Positions 43,920-52,866 of a DNA stretch of 64,000 nt are shown here, piece by piece. Source of the DNA: Rhizobium johnstonii 3841 (GTDB lineage: Bacteria > Pseudomonadota > Alphaproteobacteria > Rhizobiales > Rhizobiaceae); NCBI RefSeq assembly GCF_000009265.1, contig NC_008380.1, positions 3,415,501-3,479,500 of the forward strand. Reading direction: 5' to 3'. How positions within the stretch are numbered: the stretch's first letter is position 1; each line of letters begins with the position of its first letter. A model generated the notes under the pieces. That model was not told where the DNA came from. It worked only from the letters and a program-made list of their open reading frames with translations, and did not search any database. A program made the translations under genes and the position numbers.

Positions 43920-44848
43920 ATATTCTGCCCCGCCTTCTTCAATTCCTTCGTACGCTCCGTCACTGCCGTCTGCCTGCGGATCGCCGCCTCCGGCGTCAGC
44001 TGGATCGCGGTTCTGTCGGCCAGCCTGAGATCGACTGCAGCAATGTCCCGCTCCAGGAGCTGATGCTCCTTGTCGAACTTCGAAAGCGTCGCCAGTGCCT
44101 GGTCGATACCGTCTTCCGGCAGCTTGACGACGACGCCGTTATCCATGTGCAGGTCCCAGCGACGGCCGGATATCCAGACATAGGCCTTCACGCGAGCCTT
44201 CACGTCGGGCCACTTCGAGAAGGCTTCATCGAGCAAAGCCGCCGCCGTTTCGGCATCGCGGCCGACGACGAGCGGCAGCGCCGAAAACTTGTTGTCGCGC
44301 AGCGGCGCAATGACGCTGCCGTTCTTCTCGATCAGGGAAAGCTCCTGCCCGTGCTGCCAGATCGCATAGGCCTGACGCTCCTTGAGCTTCACCTCGATCG
44401 TCTTCGGATAAATCTTGCGAACTTCGACATTTTCGACCCAGGGAAGATGCGCGATCTTCCGGCGGGCGGCATCGACGTCGAGGGCGACCAGCGAGGTCGT
44501 GCCGTCAAGGCCGATCAACTGCAGGATCTCGATTTCGGAGGTCTCCGAATTGCCGGAGACCTTGACGTCCTCGATCGCAAAACCCGCGGCCGTCGTCGTT
44601 GCCTGCGCGACGGCTTCCGTGTGGCCGCCGAGCGACATGCCGTAAAGCCCCGTCGCGCCTAAGAAAGCGAGCGCCGAGACCGTGCCCGTATGAACGGGAA
44701 TGTAGATTCGGCCGCTGCAGAGGCTAATCAGGAAGCGCGTGACCCGGCGCAGCGGACGCGGCAGCACGAACCGCTCTTCAGCCTCCATGATCGGAAGCAC
44801 GGCATGATGGCTGGGGCGCCCTATCCTCTTGACTGTCAACGCAAACAA
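43916..44848 (-). CDS. ftsQ: Cell division protein FtsQ
   Basis: About 310 residues from a TTG at 44848, chosen because GGAGG lies seven bases upstream within the end of ddl. One membrane segment (near 45-65) is followed by a POTRA domain (GFAIEDVKVSGNSETSEIEIL) and the FtsQ domain (LPWVENVEVRKIYPKTIEVK). It recruits FtsL and FtsB-type proteins in the periplasm. The reading frame extends 61 codons further upstream into ddl, but that stretch has no family features. Confidence 0.93.
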   Translation of the reverse strand: MFALTVKRIGRPSHHAVLPIMEAEERFVLPRPLRRVTRFLISLCSGRIYIPVHTGTVSALAFLGATGLYGMSLGGHTEAVAQATTTAAGFAIEDVKVSGNSETSEIEILQLIGLDGTTSLVALDVDAARRKIAHLPWVENVEVRKIYPKTIEVKLKERQAYAIWQHGQELSLIEKNGSVIAPLRDNKFSALPLVVGRDAETAAALLDEAFSKWPDVKARVKAYVWISGRRWDLHMDNGVVVKLPEDGIDQALATLSKFDKEHQLLERDIAAVDLRLADRTAIQLTPEAAIRRQTAVTERTKELKKAGQNI

Positions 44849-45762
44849 GACGCGTCCTCCACCATCCACCGGAGAAACTGACCAAATGAATAACCGGCAT
44901 GACCGGCCATTTCGGGCACGAGCGAGGTTGGAGTCATGCCTGGCTGGGTATTGACCTCCAGCCAGATGATTTCGCCGTCTTCGGAGAAACGATCGTCGTA
45001 ACGAAAGTCGGACCGACTGACGCCGCGACAACCGATTGCCTGATGCGCCCTTAGGGACAATGTTTGTATTTTTTGGTAAATATTCGGTGAAATTTTCGCG
45101 GGGATGACGTGTTTTGAACCGCCCGCGGCATACTTGGAGTCGTAATCATAAAAATTGTGTCCCTGCGGCACCACTTCCGTGACGCCGAGGGGAGTTTCAC
45201 CCATGACACCGCAGGTGAGTTCGCGACCGTAAACATAGCGCTCGACGATCACCTCTTCGCCGTAGCGCCATTCGGGCGAACTGACGATCTGTGGCGGATG
45301 CGCCTGATCTTCGGTGACGATGACGACGCCGAAGCTCGACCCTTCGCGGACGGGTTTCACCACATAGGGCGGCTTCATCGGATGCGTCGAGGGAAAGGCG
45401 AAACGGTTGACCACCTGCGATTCGGCGACCGTAATGCCGGCAGCGGCGGCAACGAGCTTCGCCTTGTCCTTGTCCATCGCCAGCGCCGAGGCAAGCACGC
45501 CCGAATGCGTATAGGGGATTTCGAGATATTCGAGGATGCCCTGAATGGTGCCGTCCTCGCCGAACGGGCCGTGAAGCGCATTGAAGACGACATCGGGCTT
45601 CAGCGCAGCGAGTTTCTCGGAAACGTCGCGCGCCACGTCGATGCGCGTCACGTCGAATCCCTCCGCCTCGAGGGCTTCTGCGCAAGCCTTTCCCGAGGAA
45701 AGGCTGACAGGCCTTTCCGAGGAAAATCCGCCCATCAGGACCGCGACATGCTTGCGACTCAT
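44836..45762 (-). CDS. ddl: D-alanine--D-alanine ligase
   Basis: About 308 residues from the ATG at 45762. The ATP-grasp fold is clear: VAVLMGGFSSERPVSLSSG, NALHGPFGEDGTIQGILE, VVKPVREGSSFGVVIV and EVNTQPGMTPTSLVPEMA. It joins two D-alanines for the peptidoglycan stem. The last 13 bases overlap the ftsQ start, so the genes are coupled. Its first neighbour upstream is the convergent-side insert (aquaporin) rather than murB, which marks the break in the cluster. Confidence 0.95.
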   Translation of the reverse strand: MSRKHVAVLMGGFSSERPVSLSSGKACAEALEAEGFDVTRIDVARDVSEKLAALKPDVVFNALHGPFGEDGTIQGILEYLEIPYTHSGVLASALAMDKDKAKLVAAAAGITVAESQVVNRFAFPSTHPMKPPYVVKPVREGSSFGVVIVTEDQAHPPQIVSSPEWRYGEEVIVERYVYGRELTCGVMGETPLGVTEVVPQGHNFYDYDSKYAAGGSKHVIPAKISPNIYQKIQTLSLRAHQAIGCRGVSRSDFRYDDRFSEDGEIIWLEVNTQPGMTPTSLVPEMAGHAGYSFGQFLRWMVEDASCLR

Positions 45763-45977
45763 CAACACCCCCAAAAAATAACTTCCATTTTCGAAATCGA
45801 CGCTTGCGCGAAGCTGTCTGCGCCATTTCGGGCCTTTGTCCGACCTGGGTGCATTAGAGCATCATTATGGTTAATGAAGTGTTTACTTTCGTTAACTTCG
45901 TATTGCCGCGCCCCTGATTTTTTAACCTTCTCTTCTTCGGGATTGCCATATCGAAGATGCCGCCGACCCACGAAAAC

Positions 45978-46010
45978 AGAAAAACCCGCACGGAAAAACC
46001 GCGCGGGTTC
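45978..46010 (-). terminator. Rho-independent terminator of aqpZ
   Basis: An 11-bp stem with one mismatch (AACCCGCGCGG / CCGTGCGGGTT on the minus strand) with a T-rich loop, followed by TTTCTG. It lies about 26 bases past the aqpZ stop. Confidence 0.75.
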
Positions 46011-46035
46011 AATGGGATAGCTCTGTATCGTGCAG

Positions 46036-46722
46036 TCAGTCGGCGTCGTCGAGGAATTTCCAGACGAGCCCGCCGAGCGCCCCACCCGCAAGCGGCGCAA
46101 TCCAGAACAGCCAGAGCTGCTGCAGCGCCCAGCCGCCGACGAAAAGCGCTTGGCCGGTGGAACGTGCCGGATTGACCGAGGTATTCGTCACAGGGATAGA
46201 AACGAGATGGATCAGCGTCAGCCCGAGGCCGATCGCAAGCGGCGCGAAGCCCGCAGGCACCCGGCTGCTGGTCGATCCCAGGATGATGATCAGGAAGAAC
46301 ATGGTCAGCAGCACTTCGATCAGCAGCGCCGAAAGCAGTGAATAACCGCCCGGAGAATGATCGCCATATCCGTTGGCGGCAAAGCCCCCGAGTTCGAAAC
46401 CCGCCTTGCCGCTGGCGATGAGATAAAGCAGCGCCGCCGCGGCGATGGCGCCGACAACCTGCACGACGATATAGGGAACGAGGCGCCCCGCCGGAAACCG
46501 TCCGGCGACCGTAAGGCCGAGCGAGACCGCGGGATTGAAATGACCGCCCGAAATGCCGCCCACGGCATAGGCCATGGTGAGCACCGTCAGACCGAACGCA
46601 AAGGCCACTCCGACAAAACCGATCCCAAGCTCGGGATAGGCCGCGGCCAGCACGGCACTGCCGCATCCGCCGAAGACCAGCCAGAACGTGCCGAGAAATT
46701 CGGCAACAAGACTCTTTTGCAT
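46036..46722 (-). CDS. aqpZ: Aquaporin Z
   Basis: About 228 residues with six membrane segments and the two NPA boxes at 63-65 (HFNPAVSLG) and 184-186 (SVNPARSTG). The selectivity-filter Arg187 and a His near 172 fit a water-specific AqpZ rather than a glycerol channel. GGAGGA lies before the ATG. It sits inside the insert between murB and ddl. It has its own terminator, so it is probably a separate unit from ddl. Confidence 0.95.
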   Translation of the reverse strand: MQKSLVAEFLGTFWLVFGGCGSAVLAAAYPELGIGFVGVAFAFGLTVLTMAYAVGGISGGHFNPAVSLGLTVAGRFPAGRLVPYIVVQVVGAIAAAALLYLIASGKAGFELGGFAANGYGDHSPGGYSLLSALLIEVLLTMFFLIIILGSTSSRVPAGFAPLAIGLGLTLIHLVSIPVTNTSVNPARSTGQALFVGGWALQQLWLFWIAPLAGGALGGLVWKFLDDAD

Positions 46723-46985
46723 GGATATTTCCTCCGCCCTCAACCAGAGGGTAAGCAATGAATCCGTTACAATTCGATTCCGGTCAAGCGCGCGGACGCC
46801 GCCGTGGCAAGCCTCACGCAAGGAAGGAAAACCCAAGGATTTGTAATGACGCCCGGAGACGCGAGCCGGTCACGCATGCGGGCCGCGTCCTGTATCCACT
46901 GCATGTTTTGACATTTTCTCAGATCTGAAATTGCGTTAAGACCCGCCAGCCTCCCAAGGCGCTCCCTAGAAAATACTGGATTGGA

Positions 46986-48305
46986 ATGAAAATGACTGAC
47001 GCGATCTCCGCATCGCCGACTCCTGCCTCGAACAGCACGCAAGTCAATTCTCCGGCTCGCGTCCTTATCGCCAGCCTTGTCGGCACCACCATCGAATTCT
47101 TCGACTTCTACGTCTACGCAACGGCAGCCGTCCTCGTCTTCCCACACCTCTTCTTCCCGGCAAGCGATACGAACGCCGCAACGCTGCAGTCGCTGGTCAC
47201 CTTCTCGATCGCCTTCTTCGCCCGCCCCATCGGCGCCGTCGTTTTCGGTCATTTCGGCGACCGAATCGGCCGCAAGGCGACGCTCGTCGCCGCGCTGATG
47301 ACGATGGGGCTATCGACCGTGCTGATCGGCATGCTGCCCGGCTATGATGCGATCGGCATCGCAGCACCCTTGTTGCTGGCGCTTTGCCGCTTCGGCCAGG
47401 GCCTTGGCCTCGGTGGCGAATGGGGTGGCGCCGTTCTGCTTGCCACCGAAAACGCTCCTCCCGGCAAGCGCAGCTGGTACGCGATGTTCCCGCAGCTCGG
47501 CGCGCCGATCGGCTTCATCCTCTCCTCCGGCTTCTTCCTCATCCTGGCGGAAACGATGAGCAACGAGGATTTCCTCGACTACGGATGGCGCATTCCCTTC
47601 ATCGCCAGCCTCGCCCTCGTCGCCGTCGGCCTCTATGTCCGCCTGAAGATTGCCGAGACGCCGGAATTCCGCAAAGCCGTCGAAAAGCACGAGCGCGTCG
47701 CCGTGCCGATCGAGGTCGTCTTCCGCAACCATCTGCGCAGCCTGATCCTCGGCACCTTCATCGCCGTCGCGACCTTCGTGCTGTTCTACCTGATGACGGT
47801 CTTCACGCTCTCCTGGGGTACGACACCTCTGGAAAAGGGTGGGCTCGGTTACTCCCGCGAGCAGTTCCTGGTCGTCCAGCTTGTCGGCGTCGTCTTCTTC
47901 GGCCTGACGATCCCGCTCTCCGGCTGGCTCTCCGATCTCTATTCGCGCCGCATCATCCTGACGCTGACGACGATTGCCATCGCCATCTTCGGCTTCTTCT
48001 ACGCGACGCTGTTGACCAGCGGTCTCACAGGCGCTTTCCTGTGCTCGATCATCGGCCTCGCCTTGATGGGCTTCACCTATGGTCCGATCGGCGCTGCCCT
48101 GGCCGCCCCCTTTCCGACCACGGTGCGCTATACCGGCGCCTCGATGACCTTCAACCTCGGCGGCATCTTCGGGGCTTCGCTCGCCCCTTATATCGCCACC
48201 TGGCTCGCCACCCATTATAGTCTGGACTATGTCGGCTACTACCTCGCCGCCTCGGCCGTGATCTCGCTCGTCTGCATCCGGCTGTCGGGCCGCGAGGAAG
48301 TCTGA
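46986..48305 (+). CDS. MFS transporter, metabolite:H+ symporter (MHS) type
   Basis: 439 residues with twelve predicted membrane segments. Family features are the N-terminal SLVGTTIEFFDFYVYATAAV segment, the loop motif FGHFGDRIGRKATL, and GQGLGLGGEWGGAVLLATEN. This is the shikimate/proline/alpha-ketoglutarate/citrate symporter group; the exact substrate is not readable. It is on the plus strand, opposite to the division cluster around it, and ends at a clear terminator. Met3 (46992) is an alternative start. Confidence 0.92.
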   Translation: MKMTDAISASPTPASNSTQVNSPARVLIASLVGTTIEFFDFYVYATAAVLVFPHLFFPASDTNAATLQSLVTFSIAFFARPIGAVVFGHFGDRIGRKATLVAALMTMGLSTVLIGMLPGYDAIGIAAPLLLALCRFGQGLGLGGEWGGAVLLATENAPPGKRSWYAMFPQLGAPIGFILSSGFFLILAETMSNEDFLDYGWRIPFIASLALVAVGLYVRLKIAETPEFRKAVEKHERVAVPIEVVFRNHLRSLILGTFIAVATFVLFYLMTVFTLSWGTTPLEKGGLGYSREQFLVVQLVGVVFFGLTIPLSGWLSDLYSRRIILTLTTIAIAIFGFFYATLLTSGLTGAFLCSIIGLALMGFTYGPIGAALAAPFPTTVRYTGASMTFNLGGIFGASLAPYIATWLATHYSLDYVGYYLAASAVISLVCIRLSGREEV

Positions 48306-48330
48306 ACCTCGATCAGCAAATGAACAACAA

Positions 48331-48360
48331 GCCGCGACTGCCAACGTCGCGGCTTTTTTA
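48331..48360 (+). terminator. Rho-independent terminator of the MFS gene
   Basis: Perfect 8-bp stem GCCGCGAC (48331-48338) / GTCGCGGC (48346-48353), a 7-base loop, then TTTTTTA. Confidence 0.88.
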
Positions 48361-48418
48361 TTGATGCCGTGAGCAGTTCCGGTTAACCCGAACACTCGCG
48401 GCAAAACGGGAACAGATC

Positions 48419-49348
48419 ATGCGATGCCTCATTACCGGCGCAGCCGGCTTTGTCGGTGGGCCTCTCGTCGAAAGACTGTATGGAGAGCGGATATGCGAGC
48501 TTGCGGTGACGACGCGATCTGCAGCCGCCAGCTTCCCGACATCTGTGCGGCATTTCCCCATCGAGATAACAAGCGAAACCGATTGGGCGGTAGTTCTCGA
48601 GGGTATCGATGTCATCGTCCATCTCGCCGCTCGTGTTCACATCATGAACGACCGCGCAGATGATCCGCTTGCGGAATTTCGCCGGATCAACACCGCCGCC
48701 ACGTTGAACCTCGCCGAACAGGCCGCCCGCGCGGGCGTAAAAAGGTTCGTCTTCATCAGCAGCATCAAGGTCAATGGCGAGGAGAACGATCGGCCCTTCC
48801 GGCACGACGATACGCCAATGCCGATCGACCCCTACGGCATTTCGAAGCTGGAAACCGAAATCGGGCTGCATGAAATCGCCGCCCGAACAGGCATGGAAGT
48901 CGTGGTCATTCGCCCGCCGCTCGTTTATGGACCCGGTGCGCGGGGCAACTTCGCCCTGCTGGTCGGACTTGTCCGGAAGAAGATACCGCTCCCCTTCGCG
49001 TCGCTGAAGAACCGCCGGACACTGGTCGCGCTTCCAAATCTCGTCGATCTGATCATCGTCGGGATGAAGCATCCGGGTGCTGCCGGCCAGACCTTTCTCG
49101 CAGGCGATGGAGAAGATCTTTCGACTCCCCGGCTTATCGAAGGGATTGCCGCAGGGTTGGGTGTCAAACCGATGCTGCTCCCCTTCCCCCCCGCGCTGCT
49201 GCAGATGGGCGCGAGAGTCGCCGGAAAGGACGCCGTCTACCAGCGTCTTTGCGGTTCCCTGCAGGTCGATATATCCCATGCCCGGGACGTGCTTGGCTGG
49301 TCGCCCCTCGTCACCCCGCGCGAAGGCCTGAAGCTTGCGGTGACGTAA
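48419..49348 (+). CDS. NAD-dependent epimerase/dehydratase (extended SDR)
   Basis: 309 residues. The NAD-binding motif GAAGFVG is at 7-13 and the catalytic YxxxK is Tyr139/Lys143 with Ser114/115 upstream (FISSIKVNGE). It is like nucleotide-sugar epimerases of surface-polysaccharide loci (UDP-glucose 4-epimerase group), but no glycosyltransferase is adjacent, so the substrate is open. It starts 59 bases after the MFS terminator and converges on murB with a 4-bp gap. Confidence 0.88.
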   Translation: MRCLITGAAGFVGGPLVERLYGERICELAVTTRSAAASFPTSVRHFPIEITSETDWAVVLEGIDVIVHLAARVHIMNDRADDPLAEFRRINTAATLNLAEQAARAGVKRFVFISSIKVNGEENDRPFRHDDTPMPIDPYGISKLETEIGLHEIAARTGMEVVVIRPPLVYGPGARGNFALLVGLVRKKIPLPFASLKNRRTLVALPNLVDLIIVGMKHPGAAGQTFLAGDGEDLSTPRLIEGIAAGLGVKPMLLPFPPALLQMGARVAGKDAVYQRLCGSLQVDISHARDVLGWSPLVTPREGLKLAVT

Positions 49349-49352
49349 ACCG

Positions 49353-50327
49353 TTATTCGCTCGTCACACCGTGGAACGGACGCACTTCGCGGCCGGGCAT
49401 GAAGACGCCGAGGCGTTTGATTTCCCATTCGAGCTTGATGCCGTCTTTTTCGAAGACCTCACGACGCACCTGTTCGCCGAGATATTCGAGGTCGTAGCCG
49501 GTCGCCTGCCCCATGTTGATCATGAAGTTGCAGTGAAGCGACGACATTTGCGCTCCGCCGATGACGAGGCCGCGGCAGCCTGCCTCGTCGATCAGTTTCC
49601 AGGCCGAATGGCCGGCCGGGTTCTTGAAGGTCGAGCCGCCGGTCTTTTCGCGTACAGGCTGCACCGTCTCGCGATGGTTGCGCACGGCGTCCATCTCGGC
49701 GCGGATCTGGGCGCGCTCTTCCGGATAGCCCTCGAACAGCACGGAGGTGAAGATCAGATCGGTGGATGCGGTCGAATGGCGATAGGAATAGCCCATCTCG
49801 GCATTGGAAAGCACATGCTTGTCGCCCTTGCGGTCGACCGCATGGACCTCGATCAGCCGCTCCCGCGTCTCCACACCGTTGGCGCCGGCATTCATGCGCG
49901 CCGCGCCGCCGATGCCGCCCGGAATGCCGTAGAAGAAATGGAAGCCGCCGATGCCGTTGTCCATCGCCATCGCCGCCACATGTTTATCAGGGCAGATGGC
50001 GCCGGCGAGAATCCGGTTTTCGCCGGCAAGCTCGACGAAGCCGAACCCCTTGGCCGACAGGCGCAGCACGACGCCGGGAATGCCGCCGTCGCGCACCAGG
50101 ATGTTGGAGCCGACGCCGACCACCGTCAGCGGCACCTCTTCCGGCAATATCTTCAGGAAGGCGACGAGATCGTCGATATCATGCGGCTGGAACATCAGCT
50201 CGGCCAGGCCACCGGCCCTGAACCAGGTGACACGGTCCATCGGGGCATCCGGCGTGATACGACCGCGGATATCCTTTACACCGTCTCCGAGAGACGCGAG
50301 AAGCTTTTCCCCATTCACCTGTTTCAT
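49353..50327 (-). CDS. murB: UDP-N-acetylenolpyruvoylglucosamine reductase
   Basis: 324 residues. FAD-binding and catalytic segments are visible: TWFRAGGLAELMFQP, VVGVGSNILVRDGGIPGVVL, the GIPGGIGGAARMNAGANG loop and the catalytic serine region GGSTFKNPAGHSAWKLID. It makes UDP-MurNAc from the enolpyruvyl intermediate with NADPH. Its start overlaps the murC stop by ATGA. It is the last gene of the mraZ-to-murB run. Confidence 0.96.
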   Translation of the reverse strand: MKQVNGEKLLASLGDGVKDIRGRITPDAPMDRVTWFRAGGLAELMFQPHDIDDLVAFLKILPEEVPLTVVGVGSNILVRDGGIPGVVLRLSAKGFGFVELAGENRILAGAICPDKHVAAMAMDNGIGGFHFFYGIPGGIGGAARMNAGANGVETRERLIEVHAVDRKGDKHVLSNAEMGYSYRHSTASTDLIFTSVLFEGYPEERAQIRAEMDAVRNHRETVQPVREKTGGSTFKNPAGHSAWKLIDEAGCRGLVIGGAQMSSLHCNFMINMGQATGYDLEYLGEQVRREVFEKDGIKLEWEIKRLGVFMPGREVRPFHGVTSE

Positions 50328-51739
50328 ACGGACTTTCCCGATAGGCCTTCCAGTTGCTTGGGCAGCGCCGCCGCCCAGGATGTGATGCTCCCAGCCCCCA
50401 ACAGAACCACGAAATCGCCAGGCTTTGCAACCTCCGCGACCATCTGCGGCAGAAACTCCGCCGAAGTTAGAAAGCGGGCGTCGCGATGGCCGCCGGATTT
50501 TATGCGCGAGACCAGCGACACGGAATCAATACCCTCGATCGGATCCTCGCCCGCCGCATAGACGGGTGCCAGGAAGATGCTGTCGGCATCGTTGAAGCAG
50601 GCGGCGAATTCCTCGAACAGGCTCGCAAGACGGCTAAAGCGATGCGGCTGGTGGACGGCGATGACACGCCCCTTGCAGGATTCTCGGGCGGCGCGCAGCA
50701 CCGCCTTGATCTCGACCGGATGGTGGCCGTAATCGTCGAAGATCTGCACGCCGTTCCACTCGCCGGTCAGCGTGAAACGGCGCTTGACGCCGCCGAAGGA
50801 GGCGAGCCCCTTGGCGATATCGGCGCTCGATATGCCGAGCCGGTTGGCAACGGCAATCGCCGCCGTCGCGTTGGAAATATTATGCCGGCCGGGCATCGGC
50901 ATGACCAGCCCCTTGAGTTCGATTACCTGGCCGGTACGGCGGCGGCGGATTTCGACGTCGAAGATCGAGCGCGTGCCGTCGATGCGCACATTCTTGAAGC
51001 GCACGTCGGCCTGCGGGTTCTCGCCATAGGTGATGATCTTGCGGTCCTCGATGCGGCCGACCAGCGACTGCACCTCGGGATGGTCGAGGCACATGACGCC
51101 GAAGCCGTAGAACGGCACGTTCTCGACGAACTGCCGGAAGGCGGCGCGTACGGCGTCGAAATTGCCGTAATGGTCGAGATGTTCCGGGTCGATATTGGTG
51201 ATGACCGCGACATCGGCCGGAAGCTTCAGGAAGGTGCCGTCCGATTCGTCGGCCTCGACCACCATCCACTCACCCTCGCCCATGCGGGCATTGGTGCCGT
51301 AGGCATTGATGATGCCGCCATTGATCACGGTGGGGTCGAGCCCACCGGCTTCGAGCAGCGTGGCGACCAGCGAGGTGGTCGTCGTCTTGCCATGCGTGCC
51401 GCCGATGGCGATCGCATTGCGGAAGCGCATCAGCTCGGCCAGCATCTCGGCACGGCGCACCACCGGCAGCAGCTTTTCGCGCGCGGCGATGAGTTCCGGA
51501 TTGCTCTTCTTGATCGCCGTCGAGACGACGACGACTTCGGCCTCACCCAGGTTTTCGGCTCGGTGGCCGACGAACACCTCGATGCCCTTGTCGCGCAGGC
51601 GCTGGACATTGGCACTGTCGGCCTGGTCCGATCCCTGCACCTTGTGGCCGAGATTGTGCAGCACCTCGGCAATGCCGCTCATGCCGATGCCGCCGATGCC
51701 GATGAAATGGACGAGACCGATCGTCTTCGGCAGTTTCAT
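50324..51739 (-). CDS. murC: UDP-N-acetylmuramate--L-alanine ligase
   Basis: 471 residues. The N-terminal Rossmann-like domain (FIGIGGIGMSGIAEVLHNLG) is followed by the Mur ligase P-loop GTHGKTT at 114-120 and the NIDPEHLDHYG motif. It adds the first amino acid of the peptide stem in the cytoplasm. It overlaps both neighbours by ATGA: murG upstream and murB downstream. Confidence 0.97.
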   Translation of the reverse strand: MKLPKTIGLVHFIGIGGIGMSGIAEVLHNLGHKVQGSDQADSANVQRLRDKGIEVFVGHRAENLGEAEVVVVSTAIKKSNPELIAAREKLLPVVRRAEMLAELMRFRNAIAIGGTHGKTTTTSLVATLLEAGGLDPTVINGGIINAYGTNARMGEGEWMVVEADESDGTFLKLPADVAVITNIDPEHLDHYGNFDAVRAAFRQFVENVPFYGFGVMCLDHPEVQSLVGRIEDRKIITYGENPQADVRFKNVRIDGTRSIFDVEIRRRRTGQVIELKGLVMPMPGRHNISNATAAIAVANRLGISSADIAKGLASFGGVKRRFTLTGEWNGVQIFDDYGHHPVEIKAVLRAARESCKGRVIAVHQPHRFSRLASLFEEFAACFNDADSIFLAPVYAAGEDPIEGIDSVSLVSRIKSGGHRDARFLTSAEFLPQMVAEVAKPGDFVVLLGAGSITSWAAALPKQLEGLSGKSV

Positions 51740-52860
51740 GCGCGTGTCCTCTTGAATTCTGCAATTGTCCGTCTGGCGGCAATAGCCTCAACCATGTCCG
51801 CAAGCAAGTTCGCGGCATCGGGTTTCCCGGCGAGTTTCGCCGCCGCCGCCATGTGCGAAAGCTTTTCCGGATCGTTCATCACAGCCGTCAGGATCGCCGC
51901 GATCTTCTCCGGCGAAAGCTCCGACTGGGCGATCACCTTCGCCCCGCCGGTCGCAGCAAGTGCCGCCGCATTCGCCGCCTGGTCGTGATCGAGAGCGTGC
52001 GGGTAAGGCACGAGCACGGCAGGCCGGCCGATGACGGAGATTTCCGAAACCGTCGAGGCGCCCGAACGGCAGATGACGAGATGCGCCCTCGCCAGCCTCT
52101 CGGCCATGTCGGTGAAGAAGGGTGCGATATCGGCTCCCATCTCCAGCCTGGCGACGCAGCCGCTGACCATCTCCATATCCTCGGGACGCACCTGCTGGGT
52201 GATGCGCAGGCGCACGCGAAGCGCGTCGTCGAGCAGGCTGATCGCCGTCGGCAGCGCCTTGGAAAAATATTGCGCGCCCTGGCTGCCGCCGAAGACGACG
52301 AGGTTGAAGGCCTCGCCCGGATGCGACGGCGTGTAAGGCACCTCGGCTGCGGCGATGATTGCCGGGCGGACGGGATTGCCAGTCGTCACCGTCTTGTCCG
52401 GAAAGGCAGCGCCCCCCTCCGGCAGGAAACCGCCGGCGATGGCCTGCACGCGAGTTGCCAAGGCCTTGTTGGCACGGCCCATCACCGCATTCTGCTCGTG
52501 GATCATCGAGGGCACGCCGAGCCGGGTGGCGGCAAGCAGCGGCGGCACGGTGGGATAACCGCCGAAACCGACAACGATGACCGGTTGCAGCCGCTGGATC
52601 AGCTTCTTCGCCGCCCGCATGCCGCTCCAGAGCGTCCACAGCGAGCGGGCGACGGCAACCGGGTTCTTCGAGCCGATCGTGGCCGACGGCACGACATGGA
52701 TTTCCTCGGCCGGGAACTTGCCGGCATAACGCTCGGCCCGGCTGTCCGTGACCAGATGCACCGAATAGCCGCGCTCCTTCAGCTTGAAGGCCAGCGCCTC
52801 CGCCGGGAACACATGGCCGCCGGTCCCTCCGGCGGCAAGCAGCACGATGCCTTTGCTCAT
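51736..52860 (-). CDS. murG: Lipid II synthase, UDP-GlcNAc transferase MurG
   Basis: 374 residues, GT28 fold. The lipid-binding glycine loop is GGTGGH at 11-16, a second loop is FGGSQGAQ, and the UDP-GlcNAc site is ICRSGASTVSEISVIGRPAV. It adds GlcNAc to lipid I on the inner face of the membrane. It begins six bases after the ftsW stop, and its stop overlaps murC. Confidence 0.97.
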   Translation of the reverse strand: MSKGIVLLAAGGTGGHVFPAEALAFKLKERGYSVHLVTDSRAERYAGKFPAEEIHVVPSATIGSKNPVAVARSLWTLWSGMRAAKKLIQRLQPVIVVGFGGYPTVPPLLAATRLGVPSMIHEQNAVMGRANKALATRVQAIAGGFLPEGGAAFPDKTVTTGNPVRPAIIAAAEVPYTPSHPGEAFNLVVFGGSQGAQYFSKALPTAISLLDDALRVRLRITQQVRPEDMEMVSGCVARLEMGADIAPFFTDMAERLARAHLVICRSGASTVSEISVIGRPAVLVPYPHALDHDQAANAAALAATGGAKVIAQSELSPEKIAAILTAVMNDPEKLSHMAAAAKLAGKPDAANLLADMVEAIAARRTIAEFKRTRA

Positions 52861-52866
52861 GGTCTT

